This document shows, piece by piece, positions 1-7,257 of a stretch of 20,288 nt of DNA; positions within the stretch are counted from its first letter, which is position 1; each line of letters opens with the position of its first letter. A program made the translations under genes and the position numbers. This DNA is from JAJYLM01 sp964547905 (GTDB lineage Bacteria > JAMCPX01), in contig CAZJPN010000093.1 of the NCBI GenBank assembly GCA_964547905.1, positions 1 to 20,288 of the forward strand. The letters run 5' to 3'. The notes beneath the pieces were generated by a model. The model made no database searches. It saw nothing but the letters and a program-made list of their open reading frames with translations, and was not told where the DNA came from.

Positions 1-1
1 C

Positions 2-27
2 TTCATCCCCCTTATAAGGTGGATGAA
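2..27. repeat. 26-bp near-perfect palindrome
   Basis: Positions 2-14 pair with 15-27 with a single mismatch (C9 against T20). The arms begin TTCATCC and end GGATGAA around a CCTTATAAGG core. It lies at the window edge, so a larger element may extend to the left. Its role is unknown; a remnant of a palindromic repeat is the simplest reading. Confidence 0.6.
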
Positions 28-88
28 TTACACTCCAGTCCCGCCCCTGATACAAGAGGGCAATGAGAACCGGATTCCGGGGAATTAG

Positions 89-143
89 AGGGGTCAAATC
101 TTTTACTTTGACAAATCAAGAAAAGAGAATGGATCAGACCCCT
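89..143. repeat. Fold-back element with AGGGGTC/GACCCCT ends
   Basis: The ends AGGGGTC (89-95) and GACCCCT (137-143) are perfect inverted repeats. The interior also folds: TTGA (108-111) with TCAA (116-119), and CTTTT (100-104) with AAAAG (121-125). Terminal GGGGTC arms around a folding centre resemble REP- or MITE-like elements. Membership of a named family is not shown. Confidence 0.45.
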
Positions 144-222
144 TGTCAGGGGAAGATAGCAGGAGACAAACCCCTTCGCCGCTCTTTGTGAGCCTGTGGC
201 ACAATATACAAAATGGGTAAAA

Positions 223-318
223 TGTCATGCTGAACCCTGATATTCATCAGGGCAGGCTTGTTTCAGCATCTCATAAAATAAATAGGTTATGAGACCCTGA
301 AATTAATTCAGGGTGACA
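223..318. repeat. 96-bp three-hairpin palindromic element
   Basis: The ends TGTCATGCTGAA (223-234) and TTCAGGGTGACA (307-318) are imperfect inverted repeats, 10 of 12 pairing. Inside are three stems: CCCTGAT/ATCAGGG (235-241, 246-252, 4-nt loop), TCTCATAA/TTATGAGA (269-276, 287-294) and CCCTGAA/TTCAGGG (295-301, 307-313, 5-nt loop). The last shares its right arm with the terminal repeat, so the two folds compete. From memory, elements ending TGTCAT-CTGAA and TTCAG-TGACA are scattered through many bacterial genomes. It probably moves passively using an enzyme supplied from elsewhere. Confidence 0.65.
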
Positions 319-371
319 AAAAGGGGATTGGGACACAGCCCTAAGGGGGAAGGAAAGGGAATAAATACTCC

Positions 372-408
372 GTCCCGCCTGCGACGGGACACCCCCTTTG
401 AAAAGGGG
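372..408. repeat. Two adjacent short hairpins
   Basis: GTCCCG (372-377) pairs with CGGGAC (385-390). Immediately after, CCCCTTT (393-399) pairs with AAAGGGG (402-408) over a 2-nt spacer. Neither is followed by a T-run, so they are not convincing terminators. They continue the palindrome cluster to the left. Confidence 0.5.
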
Positions 409-474
409 AAATCGGGAGCAATCACCCTCGTCCCCGTTGTCGGAGGGAGACTACACGCAAAGGAGACGTCCGGC

Positions 475-502
475 TTGACCCGTATACGTTCGATTTTATA
501 TT
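475..502 (+). promoter_or_regulatory. Putative sigma70-type promoter of the DUF488 gene
   Basis: TTGACC (475-480) and TATATT (497-502) are separated by 16 nt, each one base off consensus. Transcription would start near 509, about 50 nt before the ATG at 561. A small dyad, CCATG (525-529) with CATGG (539-543), lies in the leader and could be an operator, but that is speculative. Confidence 0.45.
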
Positions 503-560
503 ACTCGTAGAGGTACACAATTATCCATGGTACCGGTTCATGGATACACAGGAGGCGGAT

Positions 561-923
561 ATGGTAAAAATCAAAAGAATATATGACAAACCCTCGGATA
601 CCGATGATTTCAGGATACTGGTCGATAGGCTATGGCCGCGGGGAGTAAGCAAGAAAGACGCAAAGGTTGAACTGTGGTTGAAAGACGTTGCACCGGGGAA
701 TGACTTGAGGACATGGTTCGGCCATGACCCTGAAAAATGGGATGAGTTCAAGCGCAGGTATTTTAAAGAACTGGGTGCCCTGACAGAAAAAAAAGAACTT
801 CTCAACGTTATTATAGAGCATTCACGGAAAGGTGCTGTCACGTTGCTGTATGCCGCAAAGGATGAAGATCATAATAATGCCGCTGCTCTCAGGGAATACC
901 TGCATACGAAATATAAGATTTGA
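561..923 (+). CDS. DUF488 family protein, YeaO-like
   Basis: A 120-residue soluble protein of the DUF488 family, similar in layout to E. coli YeaO. The molecular role of the family is not established to my knowledge. The family signature VDRLWPRG is at residues 21-28, and the C-terminal LLYAAKDEDHN at about 95-105 matches the conserved LLY-AK motif. Length is normal. An in-frame ATG lies upstream at 540, but the ATG at 561 has AGGAGG (550-555) five bases before it and gives the usual family N-terminus, so 561 is preferred. It appears to be a single gene with its own promoter. The tatA-like gene downstream has a separate promoter-like sequence. Confidence 0.85.
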   Translation: MVKIKRIYDKPSDTDDFRILVDRLWPRGVSKKDAKVELWLKDVAPGNDLRTWFGHDPEKWDEFKRRYFKELGALTEKKELLNVIIEHSRKGAVTLLYAAKDEDHNNAAALREYLHTKYKI

Positions 924-977
924 TGCGGTATTGGCAGATCGGGTACCTGCGAAGGCTATAAAGCCACAGACATTTTT

Positions 978-1031
978 ACCCCGTTAGAAAGCTTAACAAA
1001 CAGGGTAAAAGCATACCCTTTCTAACGGGGT
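978..1031. repeat. 14-bp perfect inverted repeat with nested hairpin
   Basis: ACCCCGTTAGAAAG (978-991) is perfectly complementary to 1018-1031. Inside the 26-nt loop, AGGGTA (1002-1007) pairs with TACCCT (1014-1019), sharing two bases with the outer right arm, so the two stems partly exclude each other. Only three T residues follow, which makes a weak intrinsic terminator. It sits between the DUF488 gene and tatA and may end the first transcript. Confidence 0.6.
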
Positions 1032-1044
1032 TTGAACAAAACAG

Positions 1045-1073
1045 TTGAAAATCACCATAATAAAGTTTAATAT
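1045..1073 (+). promoter_or_regulatory. Putative promoter of tatA
   Basis: TTGAAA (1045-1050) and TAATAT (1068-1073) are spaced by 17 nt, which would start transcription near 1080. An AAGGAG ribosome site (1095-1100) follows, then the ATG at 1107. Confidence 0.4.
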
Positions 1074-1106
1074 ATCTAATAAGAAAAGCGTATAAAGGAG
1101 AATAAA

Positions 1107-1331
1107 ATGTTTGATATAGGCATGCCGGAGCTGATAGTGATATTCGTGATCATACTGGTGCTCTTTGGCGGCAAGAAACTTCCCGAGGTCGGCAAAAGTC
1201 TTGGAGAGGCAATCAAGAACTTTAAAAAGGCGATGAACGAGATCGAGCACCCTTCAACGGATGACACAAAGAAGTCCCTCCCTGAAACCAAGATAGAAGA
1301 AAAAAAAGACCCCACGATAAAACCGAATTAA
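1107..1331 (+). CDS. tatA: Sec-independent translocase subunit TatA/TatE family
   Basis: A 74-residue protein that would form the pore-like oligomer of the twin-arginine pathway, moving folded proteins across the inner membrane together with TatC. The layout is typical: a short periplasmic start with P7-E8, one membrane helix at about 9-21, the hinge with the hallmark F20-G21 and the LPE motif, an amphipathic helix at about 27-46, then a charged disordered tail. It has a good ribosome site (AAGGAG, 6 nt spacing). No tatC or tatB is adjacent, so partner genes must lie elsewhere. TatA and TatB are hard to separate by sequence; the short length favours TatA. Confidence 0.9.
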   Translation: MFDIGMPELIVIFVIILVLFGGKKLPEVGKSLGEAIKNFKKAMNEIEHPSTDDTKKSLPETKIEEKKDPTIKPN

Positions 1332-1560
1332 TTCCTTCGTGCTTAAGACCCATGGGTTCTAATTACTTAAGAGTCGCAGGTATATTCGTTCACTCGCGTT
1401 TAGGCTAACGGCTTCTCCACGAAAGTGGAAATCCATGTTTAAAATATATCCTTTCTGGCTTCACGTTTACACGGTAATGACGTCGTGTGAGAATTCCTCA
1501 TTACTTAAATCCTTTTCTGTTTAAACGTACTGGAGAATATCGGAATTAAAACTATAACAT
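1332..1560. other. Intergenic region with small hairpins, no gene seen
   Basis: No coding frame is supported. It contains a palindrome ACCCATGGGT (1348-1357) flanked by two CTTAAG sites (1342-1347, 1366-1371). There is also a stem TCCAC/GTGGA (1416-1420, 1425-1429) closed by a GAAA tetraloop, and ACACG/CGTGT (1469-1473, 1484-1488). None has a T-run. A structured leader or small RNA cannot be ruled out. Confidence 0.35.
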
Positions 1561-1590
1561 TTGACAGTTCAGCAAATACATATACATTAT
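1561..1590 (+). promoter_or_regulatory. Putative promoter directly before the lpxH-like gene
   Basis: A consensus TTGACA (1561-1566) is followed after 18 nt by CATTAT (1585-1590). Transcription would start at or within a few bases of the ATG at 1597. No Shine-Dalgarno sequence precedes that ATG, so a leaderless mRNA is the consistent reading. Confidence 0.4.
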
Positions 1591-1596
1591 TTTATA

Positions 1597-2331
1597 ATGT
1601 ACTGCATATTTCTATCCGATGCACATCTAAAGGGACGGGATGACAAAAATCAGGAGAAGGTTGTTCAATTCCTTGAAGGCGTAACCAAGGAACATCCTGA
1701 TATGATATTCCTGCTTGGTGATATATTTGATTACTGGGTAAATCCGGGCGGTCTTATAGATCCCGTCTATGTTCCTCTCATGAATGTTTTAAGACGATTG
1801 TGCGAAAGCAACGTAAAAGTTTATTACCACATTGGAAATCATGATTTCTTTGTAAAGCATACATTCGAAAAAATATTCAACAATATGAAGATAATCGAAA
1901 ATGGCATGGATATAGAACTCGACGGTATGCGGTGTTTCATAACGCACGGAGACATGATAGATTATACGGACAAATGGTACAGACTCTTAAGGGTTATTAT
2001 AAGAAGCAGGCTCATAAGCGTAATCGCGGACATCCTTCCTGCCGCCATTACAAAACGTATTGCATTGAGCCTTTCAAGCCGCAGCAGGGAGGTATGGACC
2101 GTAAAAAGGGCTATGCCGAACCATGTAATCGATGAATTTGTAGAAAAGAAAGCAGCGCAGGGCTTTGATATTGTTATAGCAGCTCATTTTCACACACCCG
2201 AAATAAGAGAATACACTATAAACAATAAAAGGATCCGCTATATCAATACCGGTAACTGGTTTAATGCTTATAGTTATGTTGTACTGCAAGACGGTAAATT
2301 CGATCTGAGATACCATGGTAAACCATTATGA
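1597..2331 (+). CDS. lpxH: UDP-2,3-diacylglucosamine diphosphatase-like phosphoesterase
   Basis: A 244-residue calcineurin-like metallophosphoesterase. LpxH cleaves UDP-2,3-diacylglucosamine to lipid X and UMP in lipid A synthesis at the inner face of the membrane. All two-metal ligand motifs are present: D8-x-H10, GDIFD (D42), GNHD (81-83), H117-G-D119, and H197-x-H199. The block between about 121 and 165, with DYTDKWYRLLR and a run ending SRSRE, resembles the lipid-binding insertion of LpxH-type proteins. GNHD replaces the GNRD of E. coli LpxH, so an LpxH2-like or other substrate is possible. An upstream TTG at 1561 would extend the frame, but it coincides with a -35 hexamer. The next gene overlaps the stop by 4 nt, pointing to coupled translation. 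Confidence 0.75.
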   Translation: MYCIFLSDAHLKGRDDKNQEKVVQFLEGVTKEHPDMIFLLGDIFDYWVNPGGLIDPVYVPLMNVLRRLCESNVKVYYHIGNHDFFVKHTFEKIFNNMKIIENGMDIELDGMRCFITHGDMIDYTDKWYRLLRVIIRSRLISVIADILPAAITKRIALSLSSRSREVWTVKRAMPNHVIDEFVEKKAAQGFDIVIAAHFHTPEIREYTINNKRIRYINTGNWFNAYSYVVLQDGKFDLRYHGKPL

Positions 2332-4835
2332 GGGAACTTTTACCGTACGTACGAAGGCCTGGCAGATATATAGGTCCCGAACCGAATGCCGTTTTAAAGC
2401 AGCATGATTCCGTAAAAGTGAAAGCCGCACTTGTTTATCCGGATCTTTACGAGATCGGGATCGCAAACCTCGGACTCAGGATACTCTATGAAATAATCAA
2501 TGCGCTTCCTTACGCACTCGCAGAAAGGGCATATAGTCCCGGCAGCGACATGGAAGCTATTATGTCCAAACACAATGTAAAGCTGACAACCATAGAATCC
2601 GATACACCACTTGATACATTCGATATCATCGGCATCACACTGCAAACTGAGTTGAATTATACAAATGCGGTTAACATCCTAAAACTTGCAGGGCTACCTT
2701 TGCGTGCAAAGGATCGTAAAGCTGTTTTCCCTTTTATTATAGGAGGCGGCAGTTGCGCTTACAACCCGGAACCTGTTGCGGATTTTTTTGATGCATTTGT
2801 GATCGGCGACGGCGAATTCGTTATGAAAGAAATCATAGATACGATAATCTCCTGTAAGGAAAATGGTATACCAAAATATGGATGTCTTGAACGAATCGCC
2901 CATATAAACGGCGTTTATGTTCCTATGTTTTACAAACAGATAGAAGATGCGTCCGGTAATTTCAAAGGCACTGTACCGGTAAACGCATCCATTCCTCCTA
3001 TAAGCAGGGCAATACTACCGGATATAAACAAGGTTGTTTTAAAAAATATCATCGTTCCATTTATAAAGCCCATTCATGACAGGCTTGTCGTTGAGATAGC
3101 CCGCGGATGCACAAAGGGCTGCAGGTTTTGTCAGGCCGGCATGATCTACAGACCTGTACGGGAAAAAGATATGGATATCGTTATTCATGAGATCAAACAA
3201 AACATCGATGCCTCAGGATTTTCGGATGTGAGCCTCTTATCTTTAAGTGCTGGAAACTATACTCATATACTTTCACTGTTGAAAGCATTCATGGCCGAGT
3301 TCGGGGATGATAGATGTTCCGTATCTTTGCCTTCATTAAGGGTAGATTCTGTTACCGGTCAGATGCTCGATCAAATCAAACAGGCAAGAAAAACGGGTTT
3401 TACAGTCGCGATAGAGGCTGGTACACAGAAGTTAAGAAACATCATAAACAAAAACATTACCGATGAGGAAATAATATCCAGTGTGGAGCTCGCGGCAAAA
3501 AACGGATGGCAAACCATAAAACTGTACTTCATGCTCGGTCTGCCGTTTGAAACGGAAGAAGATGTAAAGGGTATGGGTGAGCTCATAAGACGTATTCATG
3601 CCGCTGTGAGAAAATACAACAAAAAAACAAAAATAAATGCGAGTATTTCCGCATTTATACCGAAGCCTCATACACCGTTTCAATGGGCTGCAATGATTAT
3701 ACCTGAAGAATTTAAAGCGAAACTATCAATAATAAAAGGCATCGTAAGGAATACAGGTATAGAAATAAAACATCAAATACCTGAGATCGGTGTTGTAGAA
3801 GCGGTACTTTCAAGGGGTGACAGAAGGATTGGGGCTGTCATTGAAGAAATTGTCAAACATGGAATTACTGCGGACAACTCTGAGACGGGTTTTGATTTCA
3901 AGGTATGGTTTGACGTTATAAAGAATAAGGGATTTTCTTTACAAGATCTTCTCGGACAAAAAGCTTATGACGCCCCTTTGCCATGGGATCACATAAACAC
4001 ATACATACCAAAATCTTTTATGTTCCAGGAATATCAGAAGGCAGGTTCGGGAATACTTACGCCGGATTGTTTCTCTGAGGTATGTTATGATTGTGGTGTG
4101 TGTGATTTCAAAACAATAGAACCCGTTCACGCACAAAACGGATCGACGATACAACCACACTCCACGAGCCATGATGACACAACTCAATGGACAACGAATA
4201 TCCGCGTAAAGTATACGAAGGCGGGCTTGATGAGATTTTTAGGTCACCTCGAACTTATAGATTTCTTAATGCATATCCTTCATAGATCGGGATTACCATT
4301 GGCATATACAAAGGGCTTTCACCCAAAGCCTGTAGTTTCATTCAGCGAGCCCCTGCCGCTCGGGATCGAGAGCTATGCCGAGTATATCGATATCAAGCTC
4401 TATGGCGATGCGGATGTCCACAATATCATACGGACATTCAAAAGTATGGAGCATAACGGCTTAAGTTTTTTAGATGTTGCCAGCCTGTCCTACGGCAGCA
4501 AACCCGTAGCCAGTGCAATAATGGCCGTACACTATGAAATGGAACTTGAAGCAATAAACAACTGCAATATATCAATACTGGGCTCTGCCGTGGATTTACT
4601 CATGAATAGTGATAAATTTATGATAACATCAAACAATAAGAAAAGTGAGCTTGATGTAAGACCTTTTATAGAAGTTTTACGCATAGATAGTACAGGCAGG
4701 CTTCTCATGATCATACGGAAACTTAACAACAGGATAATCGGTCCTCTCGATATTATTGAAAAGGGGCTTGGAATATCTTACCATGAGATTATAAATGCAC
4801 CTCTAAAAAAAATCGGGGTTGATTTTGAAAATTAG
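2328..4835 (+). CDS. B12-binding-like radical SAM protein fused to a DUF2344 domain
   Basis: An 835-residue protein combining two families usually annotated as TIGR03960 (uncharacterised radical SAM) and TIGR03936/DUF2344 (radical SAM-linked). Residues about 30-180 look like a cobalamin-binding-type domain. The radical SAM core starts at about 250 with the cluster motif C261-x3-C265-x2-C268. A second cysteine group, C581, C586, C589 and C592, sits in the linker and could hold another metal or Fe-S site. DUF2344 spans about 622-835. The fused form is, to my knowledge, common; in other lineages the two parts are separate neighbours. The reaction is not known. The start overlaps the lpxH-like stop as ATGA, with no clear Shine-Dalgarno. 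It probably acts in the cytoplasm. Confidence 0.85.
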   Translation: MRELLPYVRRPGRYIGPEPNAVLKQHDSVKVKAALVYPDLYEIGIANLGLRILYEIINALPYALAERAYSPGSDMEAIMSKHNVKLTTIESDTPLDTFDIIGITLQTELNYTNAVNILKLAGLPLRAKDRKAVFPFIIGGGSCAYNPEPVADFFDAFVIGDGEFVMKEIIDTIISCKENGIPKYGCLERIAHINGVYVPMFYKQIEDASGNFKGTVPVNASIPPISRAILPDINKVVLKNIIVPFIKPIHDRLVVEIARGCTKGCRFCQAGMIYRPVREKDMDIVIHEIKQNIDASGFSDVSLLSLSAGNYTHILSLLKAFMAEFGDDRCSVSLPSLRVDSVTGQMLDQIKQARKTGFTVAIEAGTQKLRNIINKNITDEEIISSVELAAKNGWQTIKLYFMLGLPFETEEDVKGMGELIRRIHAAVRKYNKKTKINASISAFIPKPHTPFQWAAMIIPEEFKAKLSIIKGIVRNTGIEIKHQIPEIGVVEAVLSRGDRRIGAVIEEIVKHGITADNSETGFDFKVWFDVIKNKGFSLQDLLGQKAYDAPLPWDHINTYIPKSFMFQEYQKAGSGILTPDCFSEVCYDCGVCDFKTIEPVHAQNGSTIQPHSTSHDDTTQWTTNIRVKYTKAGLMRFLGHLELIDFLMHILHRSGLPLAYTKGFHPKPVVSFSEPLPLGIESYAEYIDIKLYGDADVHNIIRTFKSMEHNGLSFLDVASLSYGSKPVASAIMAVHYEMELEAINNCNISILGSAVDLLMNSDKFMITSNNKKSELDVRPFIEVLRIDSTGRLLMIIRKLNNRIIGPLDIIEKGLGISYHEIINAPLKKIGVDFEN

Positions 4836-7164
4836 TGAAAACAGGCTTCTTATAAAACATTCTGATACATTTGCCAGCAAGCTGGATTATATAAGCATAG
4901 CGAGCTTGATGTTGATGTTACTGCTTGTCCCGCTTGCCTTTTATAAAAATGAGTATATCTGGATAAAGATATTTATAATTTATCTATTGTTCTGGCCAAT
5001 TATTATTGTTTATTTCTTAAAATCCGTTCTTCACCAAAAAATAGATTTCTTTTATACCCCGGTGCTCATACCCGTAATACTGCTTGATATTATTGCGTGC
5101 CTATCCGTTTTTCATGCCTACAACTCTTATTTATCGTTACAGGTACTTGCCAGGCAGATAGCCTATCAGATGCCGTTCTTTTTGTTCATATACTATGCAA
5201 AAGATATAAAAATGAGGACAGTCTTTATCATAGTAACCGCCGTATCAATAGTGGTAAGTATATACGGTATCATGCAGTTCTTGCATATTATCTCCCCGCC
5301 TCTGGACGTATGGGGGAGGCCTAACCCTGCGAGTACAATGGGACTTACGAATTTCACGACAGATTATCTTGTAATGGTCATACCATTGATGATTACAGCC
5401 TTTTTTACGGAGCATGACAAAGAATATTTGAAGTATGCTGCATACGCCGGTATTATGCTATCCATAGCATACATAGTTATAGGCAAAAACAGAGCAGGCT
5501 GGATAGCAATCGTATCCTCGTTATTCTTTTATGCGATCCTGTTTGGTATGTATAGGGAACATATTCATTTAAGTAAGGTTACAAAAAAACTACTCTTGTA
5601 TACATGTATAGCTGCAATTATTTTAATGGTAATGCTGATAGGTTTTACAAGAACAGGCACATCGCTTGTCAAGAGAGGGGAAAGTATTTTTAATAAAGAC
5701 TATTCCTCTAACGCCTTCAGACTTCTTGTGTGGGAAAGCACACTCAAGGGTATAAAAGATAATCCTGCTTTCGGCATCGGCATCGGGAATTATCCGATCA
5801 ACATTCCTCTCTATGAGGTAAACGCCTTAAAAACTACGGATTGGAAAGAATTAAGATACCTTAATAATGCGCACAATGAATATCTTCAGATAATCTTTGA
5901 ACTCGGTATTGCGGGTCTTTTATGCTTTTTGTGGTTTATATCGGAAATATTTGTAACCGGTGCAAAAAGCATAAAAGATTCAAGGAAGAATACTCACCAT
6001 ACACTTTGGAATATAGCATTGCTTTCGGGTATTGTTTCGGTACTTGTAACCGCTCTGTTTACATTCAACCTTGAAAATCCGGCATCTGCCCTTATGTTTT
6101 GGGTTTTTGCCGGGCTCATTGTCGGTAAACGCAGATACAGGCATTTTGAAGATGAATACGGTTTTGTATCTATACTCAAAAAATTGTCCGGATTCAAATG
6201 GAGATGGAAGTATGATTTCGAGATCGGCATCGGGAATAGTTTTCCTCTGGCAATTATCTTTGTTATAATGTTTATCGTATCCGTAATAATACTCGGAAAC
6301 CTTACAGCCTTTTCGCATAAACAGGCCATAGCCGATATATACAATATGGAAGCTGAAACATACCTTGATTTAAAGATGCCAAAAAAAGCAATGAACGTAA
6401 TATCAAAAGCATATTCATTGTCGCATAACGATTATATGATACTTTATACCCTGGCAAGGGCGGAAGCCGGTAGGCTTGATACAGCGGATGCTATAGTGGA
6501 TGCAAAAAAGGTAATAAGTCTGGCACCATACTTCTTCTATGCTCATAAATTACTCGGATTTTTATACTACAACAAAGACAACTATGCCGGAGCAATAAAC
6601 GAGTTTAATACATCCGTTGATCTTATGCCGCCGTCCATAACGGAGGTCGGGCCTTACCTTATAAGCTCTTACCTCAGTACAAACGATGTTGATAAAGCAA
6701 TATCTATCACAACGAACCTTTTAAAAAACGACCCTCAAAATGAAGTCTATAATTTCTTGCTTGGCACAGCTTATTATATGAAAGCTGATTATCCCAATGC
6801 TTTGACGTACCTTAAAGAAGCTGTTCAAAAAGACCCGTCGGATTTCGATGCGGTGCTGAACCTTACCGAATGCCTTGAAAAGGCAAACGATTATCAAAAC
6901 GCAGCGGGTTATGCTGAACAGCTTACAAAGATTGCGCCGGATAACCCGGTTGCATGGTATACCCTTGCACGGAGCAATATGTTGCTTCACAATGACAGAG
7001 GTGCATTCGATGCACTTGCCAGCTTGTTCAAATTAAATCCTTCGTACAAGATGACTGTCGTTAATGACAGTGCCTTTTCCGGGTTGCTTGGTAAGCCGCG
7101 TATGAAAGAGCTGCTTACCGGAAAGGTGTTTGTCCTCCAGCCGACAAAAAGAAAGAGAAAATAA
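4819..7164 (+). CDS. O-antigen ligase-like membrane protein with C-terminal TPR repeats
   Basis: A 781-residue polytopic protein. About ten or more hydrophobic segments fill residues 25-445, and another helix lies at about 475-495. The rest, about 500-760, is soluble TPR-like helical repeats, ending in a basic KRKRK tail. The Wzy_C (O-antigen ligase/polymerase) domain covers about 210-375: the NRAGW motif at 224-228, R301, and H352 in NAHNEYLQ within a large external loop are typical. It probably transfers or polymerises glycans at the periplasmic face. Whether the acceptor is lipid A, another glycan or a protein cannot be told. The gene overlaps the radical SAM stop by 17 nt. The start is TTG at 4819 or, better placed after GGGG (4815-4818), TTG at 4825. 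Confidence 0.8.
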   Translation: MILKISENRLLIKHSDTFASKLDYISIASLMLMLLLVPLAFYKNEYIWIKIFIIYLLFWPIIIVYFLKSVLHQKIDFFYTPVLIPVILLDIIACLSVFHAYNSYLSLQVLARQIAYQMPFFLFIYYAKDIKMRTVFIIVTAVSIVVSIYGIMQFLHIISPPLDVWGRPNPASTMGLTNFTTDYLVMVIPLMITAFFTEHDKEYLKYAAYAGIMLSIAYIVIGKNRAGWIAIVSSLFFYAILFGMYREHIHLSKVTKKLLLYTCIAAIILMVMLIGFTRTGTSLVKRGESIFNKDYSSNAFRLLVWESTLKGIKDNPAFGIGIGNYPINIPLYEVNALKTTDWKELRYLNNAHNEYLQIIFELGIAGLLCFLWFISEIFVTGAKSIKDSRKNTHHTLWNIALLSGIVSVLVTALFTFNLENPASALMFWVFAGLIVGKRRYRHFEDEYGFVSILKKLSGFKWRWKYDFEIGIGNSFPLAIIFVIMFIVSVIILGNLTAFSHKQAIADIYNMEAETYLDLKMPKKAMNVISKAYSLSHNDYMILYTLARAEAGRLDTADAIVDAKKVISLAPYFFYAHKLLGFLYYNKDNYAGAINEFNTSVDLMPPSITEVGPYLISSYLSTNDVDKAISITTNLLKNDPQNEVYNFLLGTAYYMKADYPNALTYLKEAVQKDPSDFDAVLNLTECLEKANDYQNAAGYAEQLTKIAPDNPVAWYTLARSNMLLHNDRGAFDALASLFKLNPSYKMTVVNDSAFSGLLGKPRMKELLTGKVFVLQPTKRKRK

Positions 7165-7172
7165 AAAAAATA

Positions 7173-7201
7173 TTGACTTAATAGAAACATTTCTTTATTC
7201 A
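7173..7201 (+). promoter_or_regulatory. Possible promoter of the polyamine genes
   Basis: TTGACT (7173-7178) is followed after 17 nt by TATTCA (7196-7201), a weak -10. Start near 7208 would give a leader of about 50 nt containing a CCCC/GGGG stem (7228-7231, 7240-7243) with an 8-nt loop shortly before the hss ATG. The ATG itself has no clear Shine-Dalgarno; the stem's GGGG lies about 14 nt upstream. Confidence 0.3.
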
Positions 7202-7257
7202 TTAAACCATAAAAATCGGTCGGGTATCCCCACCCTTATGGGGTAAATAAATAATTT

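Larger units (their letters stand above)
1..474. other. Gene-free, palindrome-rich intergenic stretch
   Basis: I find no credible gene here. The stretch is filled with separate fold-back sequences, listed individually, joined by G- and C-run-rich DNA. The one open frame inside it (313-510) crosses three of these palindromes, has no convincing ribosome site and resembles no family I know. The pattern fits a dumping ground for small non-coding repeats next to the promoter of the DUF488 gene. Confidence 0.6.

Noticed and set aside
313..510. A 65-codon open frame in the left intergenic region
   Set aside because: It reads through three palindromes and the DUF488 promoter, has no good ribosome site, and its translation resembles no known protein.
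1..510. CRISPR array or tRNA in the repeat-rich left end
   Set aside because: The repeats are inverted and differ from one another, with no regular spacers, and no cloverleaf with a T-arm could be drawn.
540..560. Upstream ATG as start of the DUF488 gene
   Set aside because: It would place the AGGAGG ribosome site inside the coding region; the ATG at 561 is correctly spaced from it.
5980..6344. Two long open frames antisense to the O-antigen ligase gene
   Set aside because: They are shadows of a strongly supported membrane protein gene, without ribosome sites or recognisable domains.
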